Shown here piece by piece: positions 32,332-41,705 of a DNA stretch of 64,000 nt (positions within the stretch are counted from its first letter, which is position 1; every line of letters starts with the position of its first letter). The stretch is taken from NCBI RefSeq assembly GCF_000590475.1, contig NZ_CP007441.1, positions 3,788,660 through 3,852,659 on the forward strand, read 5' to 3'. Source of the DNA: Stutzerimonas stutzeri. GTDB lineage: Bacteria > Pseudomonadota > Gammaproteobacteria > Pseudomonadales > Pseudomonadaceae. A program made the translations under genes and the position numbers. The notes beneath the pieces are model-generated. The model saw nothing but the letters and a program-made list of their open reading frames with translations, searched no databases and was not told where the DNA came from.

Positions 32332-34362
32332 TCAAACCCGGAATGCGCCGATCAATTGTTGCAAGCGACCTACCAGCTCGGTGAGCTCGCGGCTCGCCTG
32401 CTCGGTATGTCCGGCCCCTTCAGCGGTACGCTGGCCGGCTTCGTTGATGGCGACAATGTTGCGATCGATGTCGTGCGCAACGGCGGTTTGTTCTTCCGCA
32501 GCGGCGGCGATCTGCTGATTCTGATCGACGATCACACCGACGGCGCCGAGAATGTTCTCCAGCGCCTGCTGGACCTGAGCCGACTGATTGACGGTTTCCT
32601 CAGCCATCGAATGGCTCGAATGCATGGTCTTGACCGCAGCACCGACACCACCCTGCAGCCGCCCGATCATCTGCTCGATTTCCTCGGTGGACTGCTGGGT
32701 GCGCTTGGCCAGGCTGCGCACCTCGTCGGCAACGACCGCGAATCCGCGCCCCTGCTCACCAGCACGCGCCGCCTCGATCGCTGCGTTGAGCGCCAGCAGG
32801 TTGGTCTGTTCGGCTACACCCTTGATGACATCCAGCACCTGGCTGATGGCCTTGCTGTCGCTGGCCAGCTGGTTGATGACCTTGACCGACTGATCAATCT
32901 CCGCTGCCAATCGCCCGATTCCATCGACCTGAGCCGTCACCAGGCCGCGGCCGCTGACGGTTTCATCATTGACGCTTTGCGCACTGCCAACCGCAGCCTC
33001 GGCGCTGGTCGCCACTTCCTGCGCGGTCGCCGACATCTCGTTCATGGCCGTCGCGACTTGCTCGATCTGCCCGCGCTGTTCGGAAACGGTCTGGTTGCTC
33101 TCGCCGGAAATGCTCTCGACACGTGACGCCTGACGCTCCACCTCGCCGACGGTCTGGCCGACCCGCTCGATCAGCTCGCGGATCTTCGCCACGGTCTCGT
33201 TGAATACCTGGCCCAACTCGCCCAGCTCGTCGCGGCTCTGCACCTTGAAACGGGCGGTCATGTCCCCGGCAGCCACGCGGTCCATGGTCGCACCGAGGCT
33301 ACGCAGCGACGCGCGAGTGGACATGTAAAAGGCGCTATAGAGATAAACCACGAGGACGAAGACCACTGCCAGCGCGGCCAGCAAGAGGGTCATCAGCAGA
33401 CGCTTCTGCTCCAGTCGCTGTTCCAGCTCATCATCGAGGAAGCCGAGAATGGCGTCATTGAGCGAATAAGTCTTCGCCATCTCGATACTGATCTGGTCGT
33501 AAAAACTTTCCCAGGGACGGTCCAGGGCCTCGGCCATGATCACTTGATCCTGGAAGATATCGCTGCTGGCCTGCAAGGACGCGCGACTGGCTTCGGTGTA
33601 GCTTTCGAGCTGATGCAGCGCGGCGGCACTGCTGCCGAGCACGTCCTGCAGTTGGGCACCGTACTGCGCCTGCTGTTTCTCCAGCTCGAGCAATAGGTCG
33701 TCCAGCTTGTTGCTGGCATCGGAATTCAGGTAGCCCTGGCCAAAGGTGTAGGAACCGACTGCTCGGCCTTCGCCGAGCGCGGCGGTAATCGAGGGCGTAA
33801 CCGAGGTCAGCAATTCGGACAGCATTCGCACATCGCGCTGGCCGTCCTGGCTCAGACCCGATTGGCTGGCGATCAGCTTGATCATCACTTGAGCCTTGCC
33901 CAGCAGTGCACGTGCCATCGCCGCTTTGGCCTGTAACGACTGCTGCGCCTGAGCCTCGCGCAACGCCGCATCCAGTTCATCTCGGCGCGTGTTGAATTCG
34001 GCGACCTGCTCAGGGTTTTCGCTGACTGGCGCGAGGCTCTGCATCCGAGTCGAGAGTTCACGCTCGGCATTGGTCAGCCGGGTCACCAGCGCCTGCACTT
34101 CACCGGTCTGACCGATGATGTTTTCGATCTCCACCAGATCTTTCCAGCCTTCCATCTCACGACGCATCTGCAACGCCGTCCCCAGCAGCTCCAGGCTTTG
34201 CAGCTCGGTTCGGGTGCCGACGAATTCCCGATACGAATCACGCACCAGATAGAAATTGGTCAACAGCATGGGGACGAAGAACAGCACGCTGATCAGGCTG
34301 AACTTCATGCCGAAGCTCAGACGATTCATGAATGCAATCGCGGGATACAACAAACTTTTCAA
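32332..34362 (-). CDS. Methyl-accepting chemotaxis protein (PA4520-like)
   Basis: This 676-aa receptor has an N-terminal transmembrane helix (about 20-42), a long helical periplasmic domain (about 45-320), a second membrane helix (about 325-350), a HAMP domain (about 350-405) and a cytoplasmic signalling domain with the highly conserved tip EQTNLLALNAAIEAARAGEQGRGFAVVADEVR. It should control flagellar or pilus motility through CheA. Its place next to ampE matches the PA4520-ampE arrangement of P. aeruginosa. The ligand is unknown. It lacks a C-terminal CheR-binding pentapeptide. Confidence 0.92.
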   Translation of the reverse strand: MKSLLYPAIAFMNRLSFGMKFSLISVLFFVPMLLTNFYLVRDSYREFVGTRTELQSLELLGTALQMRREMEGWKDLVEIENIIGQTGEVQALVTRLTNAERELSTRMQSLAPVSENPEQVAEFNTRRDELDAALREAQAQQSLQAKAAMARALLGKAQVMIKLIASQSGLSQDGQRDVRMLSELLTSVTPSITAALGEGRAVGSYTFGQGYLNSDASNKLDDLLLELEKQQAQYGAQLQDVLGSSAAALHQLESYTEASRASLQASSDIFQDQVIMAEALDRPWESFYDQISIEMAKTYSLNDAILGFLDDELEQRLEQKRLLMTLLLAALAVVFVLVVYLYSAFYMSTRASLRSLGATMDRVAAGDMTARFKVQSRDELGELGQVFNETVAKIRELIERVGQTVGEVERQASRVESISGESNQTVSEQRGQIEQVATAMNEMSATAQEVATSAEAAVGSAQSVNDETVSGRGLVTAQVDGIGRLAAEIDQSVKVINQLASDSKAISQVLDVIKGVAEQTNLLALNAAIEAARAGEQGRGFAVVADEVRSLAKRTQQSTEEIEQMIGRLQGGVGAAVKTMHSSHSMAEETVNQSAQVQQALENILGAVGVIVDQNQQIAAAAEEQTAVAHDIDRNIVAINEAGQRTAEGAGHTEQASRELTELVGRLQQLIGAFRV

Positions 34363-34614
34363 AAGACGTCTCCCAGTTTCTTATTGTATTGCCGGCAGCA
34401 TCAAGGGCCGCGGCAGGGCTCGTCAGAGAGGTGGCGCGGGACACTTATACGGGATATCGGTCGCGGTTTATGTAACTTAAGGTAATGGCAGGATGATGGC
34501 CCGACAACTGGCAGAAGGCGCGCCGATTCCGGCCTATCCACCCTGCTTATGCGACGTTCGGTAGCCGCTGCGGGTTGCTGTCAGGTGCGGTTCCGCAGCT
34601 GGTGTCGGATAGGG

Positions 34615-35451
34615 CTAGAAAAGAAGAACCCAGAGCGCGATGGCTGCGTACCAGAGCATGCGGGCGCGAACCAGCAACGCGGCAAGGCTGTCGAGCCGAG
34701 AGAGACCTGCCTCGCCCTGATAGGGCTCGCCCAGGTCGGCCGCAGCCGGGCCAACCCCGGCCAGCAGCCGCGGAGCGGGAATATCCCAATGCAGCAGGTC
34801 ATGCAGCAAGGCGCGATTGACCGCAACGAAGTTGCCAACCAAGCCGAAGCTGGCAAGCAGGACTCGCACCGGCAGCCAATCGAACGCGTGCCGAATTTGC
34901 CCAGCTCGTTCCCGCATGGCCTCGCTCCCGGCATGCTCGATCGTCAATGCGAGCAACCGGTAAGCCAGTGCGGCCATCGGCCCGAGCAATACATACCAGA
35001 AGATCACCGCAAAGAAGCCCTGATGACTGCGCCAGAGCAGTTGCGCCTCGACGGCGCGCAGAAGACTCGGCGCATCCGATGCGCCGAGGCCCAGGTCGCG
35101 TTCGGCTACCAGCATGGCGGCCTCGTCATCGCCCCGGCGCCAGGCGTCGCGGAAGGCCCCGAATTCGAGCTTCCCTTGGCCACGCCCCAGGCTGTAGAGC
35201 AACACGAGCAGATGCAATGGCAGGCTGAGCCAACCGTAAGCCAGCGGCTTGAGAGCCATCAGCAGTAAAGCCAGTAACAGCACCGGCAGGAGCACCAACA
35301 GCGATAGGCCCAACCATGGTCTGGACGCCGTCCCCGAATGGCCTTCGACTCGCTGTAGCAGGCGCAGCCAGGGGCCGTCGTGCTGCACATCACGCCGCCA
35401 ATCGGTGAGCTTGTCGATGAGCAGAACCAGCAGCACCACCAAAAAAATCAT
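34615..35451 (-). CDS. ampE: AmpE, inner-membrane regulatory protein
   Basis: This 278-aa membrane protein has four predicted transmembrane segments (about 1-12, 48-85, 145-175 and 260-278) and the family motif ALAYRLLALTIEHAGSE. AmpE is encoded with AmpD and was linked to beta-lactamase induction; it may take part in periplasmic sensing. It starts 23 bases after the ampD stop, so the two form an ampDE operon. The ATG at 35451 follows an AGGA. Confidence 0.88.
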   Translation of the reverse strand: MIFLVVLLVLLIDKLTDWRRDVQHDGPWLRLLQRVEGHSGTASRPWLGLSLLVLLPVLLLALLLMALKPLAYGWLSLPLHLLVLLYSLGRGQGKLEFGAFRDAWRRGDDEAAMLVAERDLGLGASDAPSLLRAVEAQLLWRSHQGFFAVIFWYVLLGPMAALAYRLLALTIEHAGSEAMRERAGQIRHAFDWLPVRVLLASFGLVGNFVAVNRALLHDLLHWDIPAPRLLAGVGPAAADLGEPYQGEAGLSRLDSLAALLVRARMLWYAAIALWVLLF

Positions 35452-35474
35452 GTTCGCATCCTATGAAGGCCGGT

Positions 35475-36026
35475 TCAGACAACGATCGAGGCCGCGCGCA
35501 GGCGCTGCCAGTCGAATGCCGGGCCCGGGTCAGTCTTGCGCCCCGGTGCGATATCGCTGTGGCCGCAGACGCGCTCCGGTGTAATGGCCGGGTACGCTTG
35601 CTGCAGTAACTGGCAGAGGCGGATCAGGCTGTCGTACTGGGCTTCGCTGAAGGGCGTTTCATCAGTGCCCTCCAATTCGATACCGAGGGAGAAATCGTTG
35701 CAGCTTTCACGATCGCCGAAACAGGACACCCCGGCGTGCCAAGCACGATCCAGGCAGGAGACGAACTGAGTGACCGCGCCATCACGTTCGACGAGGAAAT
35801 GCGCCGAGACCTGCAGGCTGGCAATCTCCTCGAAGAAGGGATGCTCGTCGCTGGCCAGACAGTTCTGAAAGAATTGCTGAACCTTGCCGGTGCCGAAGCA
35901 CCCGGGTGGCAGGCTGATGTTGTGGATGACCAGTAGCGAAATCTCGCCGTCCGGGCGCTGGTTGAAATTGGGCGAGGGGCAATGGCGAATGCCGCGGCAC
36001 CAACCTGTCGCGTGATCCAGCTGCAT
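35475..36026 (-). CDS. ampD: AmpD, 1,6-anhydro-N-acetylmuramyl-L-alanine amidase
   Basis: This 183-aa cytosolic zinc amidase removes the peptide from anhydromuropeptides during cell-wall recycling. Zinc ligands are seen in LLVIHNISLPPG (His), DRAWHAGVS (His region) and GHSDIAPGRKTDPGP (His and Asp). Loss of AmpD raises the level of muropeptides that activate ampC in many Pseudomonas. The gene is complete and all motifs are intact, so this pathway should work normally here. It lies 72 bases after the endonuclease V gene on the same strand. Confidence 0.93.
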   Translation of the reverse strand: MQLDHATGWCRGIRHCPSPNFNQRPDGEISLLVIHNISLPPGCFGTGKVQQFFQNCLASDEHPFFEEIASLQVSAHFLVERDGAVTQFVSCLDRAWHAGVSCFGDRESCNDFSLGIELEGTDETPFSEAQYDSLIRLCQLLQQAYPAITPERVCGHSDIAPGRKTDPGPAFDWQRLRAASIVV

Positions 36027-36098
36027 CGCGGCGAGACCTGGGTAATCTGCGGGTCTGCAGGCTAGCGCCTGCGAGCCGCACGCTGCAAGCGGCGTGCG

Positions 36099-36827
36099 CT
36101 ATTCGATGCCCGTGATCTGCTGGGGCCCAGCACGCTTCTCATCGCGACGCGAGGCGAGGCGGTCGGCCAGTCTCGTCGGTTCCGGCAGCCGGTAGCGGGT
36201 GACATAGCGCATCACCAGCTGCGGTGCGGCCGCCAGGCTGACGCGGTTACCTGGCGAGATGATCAGCGGGCGTACCTTGTCCTTGCTTCGCAATACGGTG
36301 CCGATCACTTTGCCGCCCTTGTCCAGCAGATCGACCTGATCACCGCGCCGTTCGCCAAGCGGCGCATGCTGGCCGGTGAGAATCTTCTTGGCCACGCCAA
36401 TTGTCGGTAAGCCCGTTATCACGCCAAGATGCGCCGCAATGCCGAGGCCGCGCGGGTGCGCAATGCCGTGCCCATCGGAAAAGATCAGATCGGGCGTCTG
36501 CCCGAGCGATTCGAGTGCCTGTAGCACAGCCGGAAGCTCGCGAAAGGAGAGCAATCCGGGAATATAAGGCATGCAGGTCGGAACTCGCGCCAATGCCTGA
36601 GCAACCGGCTCGAGAGATTCGGCATCGAGCAGCACCGCCGCAGCGCGGGTGATCTTGCCGCCCTCCTCAAACCCGACATCGACGCCCGCAATCAGCCGCA
36701 GCGAACCAAAGCCATCTTCCAATACAACCTTGCCCGCCAGCTGCTTCTGCAGCTCCCGGGCGGAAGCAGGACTACCATCCCAACCATCGAATGCCTCGGG
36801 ACGAACCGGCGGTGTGTTGACTGTCAT
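36099..36827 (-). CDS. nfi: Endonuclease V (deoxyinosine-specific)
   Basis: This 242-aa enzyme cuts DNA one base 3' to deoxyinosine and starts alternative excision repair. Metal-binding residues lie in IAGVDVGFE (Asp) and FSDGHGIAHPRGLGIAAHLG (Asp and His); TCMPYIPGLLSFRELPAV gives the wedge motif PYIPG and TIGVAKKILTG the strand motif. The length is normal for the family. It starts the minus-strand run nfi-ampD-ampE, although the 72-base gap to ampD allows a separate promoter. Confidence 0.93.
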   Translation of the reverse strand: MTVNTPPVRPEAFDGWDGSPASARELQKQLAGKVVLEDGFGSLRLIAGVDVGFEEGGKITRAAAVLLDAESLEPVAQALARVPTCMPYIPGLLSFRELPAVLQALESLGQTPDLIFSDGHGIAHPRGLGIAAHLGVITGLPTIGVAKKILTGQHAPLGERRGDQVDLLDKGGKVIGTVLRSKDKVRPLIISPGNRVSLAAAPQLVMRYVTRYRLPEPTRLADRLASRRDEKRAGPQQITGIE

Positions 36828-36996
36828 GAAAAGCCCTCCTGTCTGTCAGATCAGCAGCGCCCAGAGCGGTTCCCCCGCCTTAGACTGAAGACTGACTGGA
36901 CAGTCGCGCAAAAAAATAAGACGCTCCCGCCGGACTGCGGCAGTTTTACCCTACTTTGCCCTTATAAAAACAATCGTAATAGTCAGAAGAAAAGGC

Positions 36997-37986
36997 ATGC
37001 TCACAGCCCAACCATTGAAACGTATCAGCATTCTGGCCACTGACGGGGTATTCGCATCGACCCTGCTGCATGCCAAGGATTTCTTTCACATGGCCAGCCT
37101 GCGGTATGGCAAGCAGCTGGGCCTGAACCTCACGCCAGCATTCGAGACAGTGCTGGTAAGCCCCGATGGCCGGTCTGTCAGTACCTTCAGCGGCCCCCGC
37201 ATCGAAGTCGACGGGGCTCTGGATGATGCCGATGCGGTGATCCTCCCGGCATTCTGGGGGGATTTCGACGCGCTCTGCCGACAGTATCCCCAGGTTGCGC
37301 CCTGGCTACAGGCGCGACACGTGGCCGGCAGCGCCATCTGCGGTGAAGCCTCGGGAGCTTTCTGGATGGCAGCCGCAGGACTGCTCGACGAGCGTGAAGG
37401 CACTACACACTGGCGCTTCGCGCGCGAATTCACCGAGCGCTTTCCGCGCGTGCTCTTCACGCAGGAAAAGCATCTGACCGACAGCGACAACCTCTATTGC
37501 GCAGGCGGCACCACCTCGGCATGCGACCTCTACATGCACTTGGTCGAGCGCTTCTGCGGAGCGCACATCGCCCAAGGCATGGCGCGCGACATCCTGTTTG
37601 AGGTACGACGCAACTACAGCCCCGGCCGCATCGGTTTCGGCGGACAGAAGCTCCACCTGGACACCCGGGTCCTGCAGATTCAGGAGTGGCTGGAAGAGCA
37701 CTTCGCGGAGAAATTCCGCTTCGAAGACGTCGCCCGCGATCACGGGATGAGCATTCGCAACTTCATGCGCAGGTTTCAGACGGCGACGGGCGATAAGCCG
37801 CTGCACTACTTGCAGCGACTGCGCATCGAGACGGCCAAGACTCTGCTCTCCACCACCCGCAAGAGCATCAAGACCATCAGCTATGAGGTCGGCTATGACG
37901 ATGCGAGTTTCTTTGCACGGTTGTTCCGCCAGCATACCGAGCTATCGCCGAATCAGTACCGGCAGCAGTACAGGTTGAAAAGCTAG
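36997..37986 (+). CDS. GlxA-like AraC-family transcriptional regulator
   Basis: This 329-aa regulator joins an N-terminal DJ-1/PfpI glutamine-amidotransferase-like domain (about 8-195, with AVILPAFWGDF and the nucleophile-elbow region SAICGEASGAFWMAAAGLL) to a C-terminal AraC HTH pair (about 225-325, with FEDVARDHGMSIRNFMRRF and ISYEVGYDDASFFARLFRQHTELSPNQYRQQY). Relatives control arginine, carnitine or choline use. The elbow reads AICGEA, so the usual cysteine position may be kept. The target cannot be told because no pathway genes are adjacent. Confidence 0.88.
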   Translation: MLTAQPLKRISILATDGVFASTLLHAKDFFHMASLRYGKQLGLNLTPAFETVLVSPDGRSVSTFSGPRIEVDGALDDADAVILPAFWGDFDALCRQYPQVAPWLQARHVAGSAICGEASGAFWMAAAGLLDEREGTTHWRFAREFTERFPRVLFTQEKHLTDSDNLYCAGGTTSACDLYMHLVERFCGAHIAQGMARDILFEVRRNYSPGRIGFGGQKLHLDTRVLQIQEWLEEHFAEKFRFEDVARDHGMSIRNFMRRFQTATGDKPLHYLQRLRIETAKTLLSTTRKSIKTISYEVGYDDASFFARLFRQHTELSPNQYRQQYRLKS

Positions 37987-38005
37987 AAACTGAAAGTGCA
38001 CGTAG

Positions 38006-38031
38006 GGTGGATGGCGCTTTTCACATCCACC
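38006..38031 (+). repeat. Hairpin repeat GGTGGATG/CATCCACC
   Basis: GGTGGATG (38006-38013) pairs perfectly with CATCCACC (38024-38031) around a ten-base loop and is followed by TTT. The surrounding GTAGGGTGGAT...ATCCACC layout resembles a dispersed intergenic repeat that I recall from pseudomonads, including the stutzeri group. It lies 20 bases after the GlxA-like stop and could also terminate that transcript. Confidence 0.55.
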
Positions 38032-38125
38032 TTTGTATCCGCTCGTCGGCCGGTGAAGCCTGACGCAGCCTACGCCCGACATATGTAAGCTTCTGCACGG
38101 TTAAGCTTCAGGTTTACAGCTGCTT

Positions 38126-39220
38126 TTAGGGCTTATGCGGGCGTGACAGATATTCGTGCGATTGCATTTCCAGCAGGCGACTCAGCGTGCGCTGGAATTC
38201 GAACTCCAGGCGGCCGCCAGCATATAGGTCCTTGAGTTCGACTTCGGCGGAGAGAATCAGCTTCACATTGCGGTCGTAGAACTCGTCGACCATGTTGATG
38301 AAGCGCCGCGCCATGTCGTCCTTGGATACATCCATCCGCTCGATATTGGAAACCAGCACCGCATCGAAGATCTTGCCCAGCTCGATGTAGTCGTTCTGGC
38401 TGCGCGGACCATCGCAGAGCTCGCGAAACTCGAACCATGCGACTCCGCCGGCCGTTTTGCGCGCAACGATTTCGCGGTTCTCGATCATCAGCGCTTCGTT
38501 CTCCTGCACTCGGCACTGTTCCGGCAGGAGGCTGCGAAAGCTCTTTTCCAGGCTCTGCTCCGCTTCGGCATCCAGCGGGAAGTGGTAGAGCTCGGCTTGT
38601 TCGAGTGCGCGCAAGCGATAGTCGATGCCGCTATCGACGTTGACAATCTCGGTGTGCTTTTTCAGCAGTTCGATCGCCGGCAGAAAGCGAGCGCGTTGCA
38701 GCCCATCCTTGTACAGGCCGTCCGGAACGATGTTGGAGGTCGCCACCAGGCTCACACCGTTCTTGAACAGTTCTTCGAGCAGGGTTGCGAGAATCATCGC
38801 GTCGGTGATATCGGAGACGAAGAACTCATCGAAACAGATCACCCGCGATTCGTCGGCGAAACGTTTACCGATGATGGTCAGCGGATTCTTCTCGCCCTTG
38901 AGGGTGCGCATTTCCTCATGCACGCGCTTCATGAAGCGGTGGAAGTGGGTGCGCGTTTTCTGCTCGAACGGCAGCGCGTCGAAAAACGTATCGACCAGAT
39001 AGGTTTTGCCGCGACCAACGCCGCCCCAGAAATACAAGCCCTTGACCGGCTCCTGCTGTTTCTTGCCGAACAGCTTGCTGAGCAACCCGGACTTGTTGCG
39101 GTCATCGGCAACCAGGTCGTCATACAAACGCTGCAGATGACGCACGGCAGTTTCCTGGGCGGCATCGTGGAAAAAATCGGGACGTTTCAGGTCTTCCTGA
39201 TAGCGCTCAAGGGGGGTCAT
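38126..39220 (-). CDS. zapE: ZapE, AFG1-like cell-division ATPase
   Basis: This 364-aa P-loop ATPase has Walker A GGVGRGKTYLVDTFF (about residues 66-80), Walker B VICFDEFFVSDITDA (about 128-142) and sensor SLVATSNIVPDGLY. ZapE acts on the FtsZ ring late in division, notably under low oxygen. The Met at 39220 was chosen because the family starts MTPLERYQEDL there; the open frame extends far upstream without similarity. It follows trpS on the same strand, as I recall for P. aeruginosa PA4439-PA4438. Confidence 0.92.
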   Translation of the reverse strand: MTPLERYQEDLKRPDFFHDAAQETAVRHLQRLYDDLVADDRNKSGLLSKLFGKKQQEPVKGLYFWGGVGRGKTYLVDTFFDALPFEQKTRTHFHRFMKRVHEEMRTLKGEKNPLTIIGKRFADESRVICFDEFFVSDITDAMILATLLEELFKNGVSLVATSNIVPDGLYKDGLQRARFLPAIELLKKHTEIVNVDSGIDYRLRALEQAELYHFPLDAEAEQSLEKSFRSLLPEQCRVQENEALMIENREIVARKTAGGVAWFEFRELCDGPRSQNDYIELGKIFDAVLVSNIERMDVSKDDMARRFINMVDEFYDRNVKLILSAEVELKDLYAGGRLEFEFQRTLSRLLEMQSHEYLSRPHKP

Positions 39221-39377
39221 GGCGGGGTCTGGGTAGTGAAACGGGGCCGACACTTTAGCCGCGCCCTCGGTGGTTGGCAATTTACGCAGGTCGTTCAAGC
39301 GCTCAAGCCTCGAGTGGTAACAGGGTTTCGACAGGAATGCGCCGACCGAGCAGCGACCGGCGAACTCGTGCGGGGGA

Positions 39378-40736
39378 TCAAACGGCCAGCGTGGCCAAGG
39401 CCTGGCGCAGGCGCTGCATGGCAGCTTCCAGCGCCTCGTCATCGCCGTAGGCGGGGCTTTCAGCGATGCATTCGCCGTCCAGCCACACGGTGAATTGATT
39501 GTCTTCGTCAGCACGGAGTTCCAACGCATCCACCCCCTGGGCGATCAGGCGCTGACTGATCACGCCTGTCGCCTTGGGATCGCTGAACGGGTGCGACAGC
39601 AACAGCTCTTCGCCATCCGCGGCAAAAAAGCGAAAACGGAAGCTGCCGTCGTTCTCGCGGAAGCTGGCGAACCGAGCGGCCTTGCCGCCCTTCTTCTTGA
39701 CCGGGGCGGCACTTGCCACTTCGCTGCGGAAGTTGCGCAAACCGACCGCCTCACGCAGCTCGCCGAGAAACGGCTTGGCGATCTTGCGTGCCTTGGCGGC
39801 GCCCGCCTGCAGGATGTCTTCCAGCTCGCCGGGGCGCTGCATCAGCGAGTGATAGCGCTCACGCGCCTCGCCCAGCTCGTTGTCAAGCAGCTGGAACAGA
39901 CGTTCCTTGGCCTCACCCCAGGCCAGCCCATCGACCAGCTCGGCGCGGAACTCGGCCAGTTGCGCCGGCGTTGCGAACGCCTGATAGATCGTGAACAGGT
40001 GGGAATCGTCCGGATCCTTCGGCTCGCCCGGCAACCTCGAGTCGGTGACGATGCGGGCAATTGTGCTTTTCAGCGCCTTGGCACTGGCGAACAGCGGGAT
40101 GGTGTTGTCGTAGCTCTTGGACATCTTGCGACCATCGAGACCCGGCAGCGTCGCCACGCCTTCCTCGATCACCGCGGCCGGCAAGGTGAACAATTCCTTG
40201 CCATTGCCGAACAGGTGATTGAAGCGCTGACCGATGTCGCGCGCCATCTCCACATGCTGAATCTGGTCGCGACCGACCGGCACCCTATGCGCGTTGAACA
40301 TCAGAATGTCCGCGGCCATCAATACCGGATAGCTGAACAACCCCATGGTGACGCCAGCATCCGGGTCCTCGCCCAGCTCGACATTTTTATCCACCGAGGC
40401 CTTGTAGGCGTGAGCGCGGTTCAGCAAACCTTTGCCGGCAACGCACGTCAATAACCAGGTCAGCTCCGGAATCTCGGGGATGTCGGATTGACGATAGAAA
40501 GTCACCCGATCCGCATCCAGCCCACAGGCCAGCCACGTGGCGGCAATCTCCAGACGCGATTGCTGGATACGCAACGGATCGTCGCATTTGATCAATGCGT
40601 GGTAATCAGCGAGGAAGTAGAAGGAGTCGGCATCGGCCTCCCGGCTGGCCACGATAGCTGGTCGGATGGCGCCGGCGTAGTTGCCCAAGTGGGGCGTGCC
40701 GGTAGTGGTGATACCGGTAAGGATTCGGGTTTTCAT
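39378..40736 (-). CDS. trpS: Tryptophanyl-tRNA synthetase with C-terminal extension
   Basis: This 452-aa enzyme charges tRNA-Trp. The class I core has the HIGH-like motif TGTPHLGNYAGA (about residue 12) and KMSKS in GRKMSKSYDNT (about 200). Most bacterial TrpS proteins have about 335-350 residues; here a C-terminal part of about 100 residues (from KAARFASFRENDGSFRFRFFAADGEELLLS) resembles a small YegP/DUF1508-like repeat domain. The same longer form occurs in Pseudomonas as I recall. It is the only trpS in the window. Confidence 0.92.
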   Translation of the reverse strand: MKTRILTGITTTGTPHLGNYAGAIRPAIVASREADADSFYFLADYHALIKCDDPLRIQQSRLEIAATWLACGLDADRVTFYRQSDIPEIPELTWLLTCVAGKGLLNRAHAYKASVDKNVELGEDPDAGVTMGLFSYPVLMAADILMFNAHRVPVGRDQIQHVEMARDIGQRFNHLFGNGKELFTLPAAVIEEGVATLPGLDGRKMSKSYDNTIPLFASAKALKSTIARIVTDSRLPGEPKDPDDSHLFTIYQAFATPAQLAEFRAELVDGLAWGEAKERLFQLLDNELGEARERYHSLMQRPGELEDILQAGAAKARKIAKPFLGELREAVGLRNFRSEVASAAPVKKKGGKAARFASFRENDGSFRFRFFAADGEELLLSHPFSDPKATGVISQRLIAQGVDALELRADEDNQFTVWLDGECIAESPAYGDDEALEAAMQRLRQALATLAV

Positions 40737-40829
40737 ACGATCGTCTCAATTCAGTCAGCGCAAGCGGCCAATGGACCGTTGAACGGGTAGCTATGAGGGC
40801 CAGGCAAAATCGCCTGCACCGTCAGCGCG

Positions 40830-41456
40830 CTACGCCAGCCGCGGTGCCACCAACTCTTTCAGATCCACCAGCTTGCCGTGGAAAAAGTGGCCGCATTCTG
40901 CCACTTTCAGCAGCTCGTGGGGGCGCCGCAGCTCGGCGGAGAAGGCATGCACCGAGACGGGATCGATCACTTCGTCATCGTCCGGCTGGATGATGGTGAG
41001 CGCACAGCGCTCGGCCAGCGGCTGATCCGCCAATCGCGAAACCGCCGGCGCGACCATGAACAGTTTTTCCAGCGGCTCGGCGCGCGCCTCGACCCGCCCA
41101 GCCAGTGCCGCGGCAACGAAACCGCCGAATGAAAACCCGAGCAGCGTCAGAGGCAACTCGGGATGCTGTGCCCGCAGCCACTGCAACGCCGCTTCTGCAT
41201 CGTCGATTTCGCCTGTGTTCATGTCATGGCTGCCCGCGCTGCCGCCGACTCCCCTAAAGTTGAAGCGAAGCGTGACATAGCCCGCATCGCGGGCCGTGCG
41301 CTGCAGCGTCGAGACCACTTTATTCAGCATGGTCCCGCCCTTGACGGGGTTGGGGTGGCAGATCAGTGCCAGTCCGCGTGCGTCCGGTTGATCGAAATAC
41401 AAGCCCTCCAGCACGCCGGCCGGACCGTCGATCGATATAGGCTTTTCACGTTTCAA
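40830..41456 (-). CDS. Alpha/beta hydrolase (dienelactone hydrolase-like)
   Basis: This 208-aa alpha/beta hydrolase has the oxyanion region LALICHPNPVKGGTMLNKVV, the nucleophile elbow GFSFGGFVAA (serine nucleophile), the acid in QPDDDEVIDP and the histidine in ECGHFFHG. Relatives act on esters, but the substrate is unknown. I chose TTG at 41456 because GGAG lies eight bases upstream and the conserved sequence KREKPISIDG follows at once; the ATG at 41504 has no such signal. It lies upstream of trpS on the same strand and is divergent from zapG. Confidence 0.88.
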   Translation of the reverse strand: MKREKPISIDGPAGVLEGLYFDQPDARGLALICHPNPVKGGTMLNKVVSTLQRTARDAGYVTLRFNFRGVGGSAGSHDMNTGEIDDAEAALQWLRAQHPELPLTLLGFSFGGFVAAALAGRVEARAEPLEKLFMVAPAVSRLADQPLAERCALTIIQPDDDEVIDPVSVHAFSAELRRPHELLKVAECGHFFHGKLVDLKELVAPRLA

Positions 41457-41705
41457 GAAAGTAACTCCGTGACCTTGGGGCAAGTCGACTCGTCTTGCAT
41501 ACACGTCGCCTGAGCCGCTCGCATCGCGTCGCGGTATACAGGGCAGGTACGAGACGTTAACGTATCAGGCCGTGGGAAAACCACTGCACAAGGCGCTGCA
41601 GATCCCGGCTATCAGTTGCGTCCTGGCCTGATAGCCGCCCCGTCTGAGCGCGCCACATGGTTTTTCGCGGCCTGAAAGCAAGCCGTTTATATAGAGGAAG
41701 TACTC

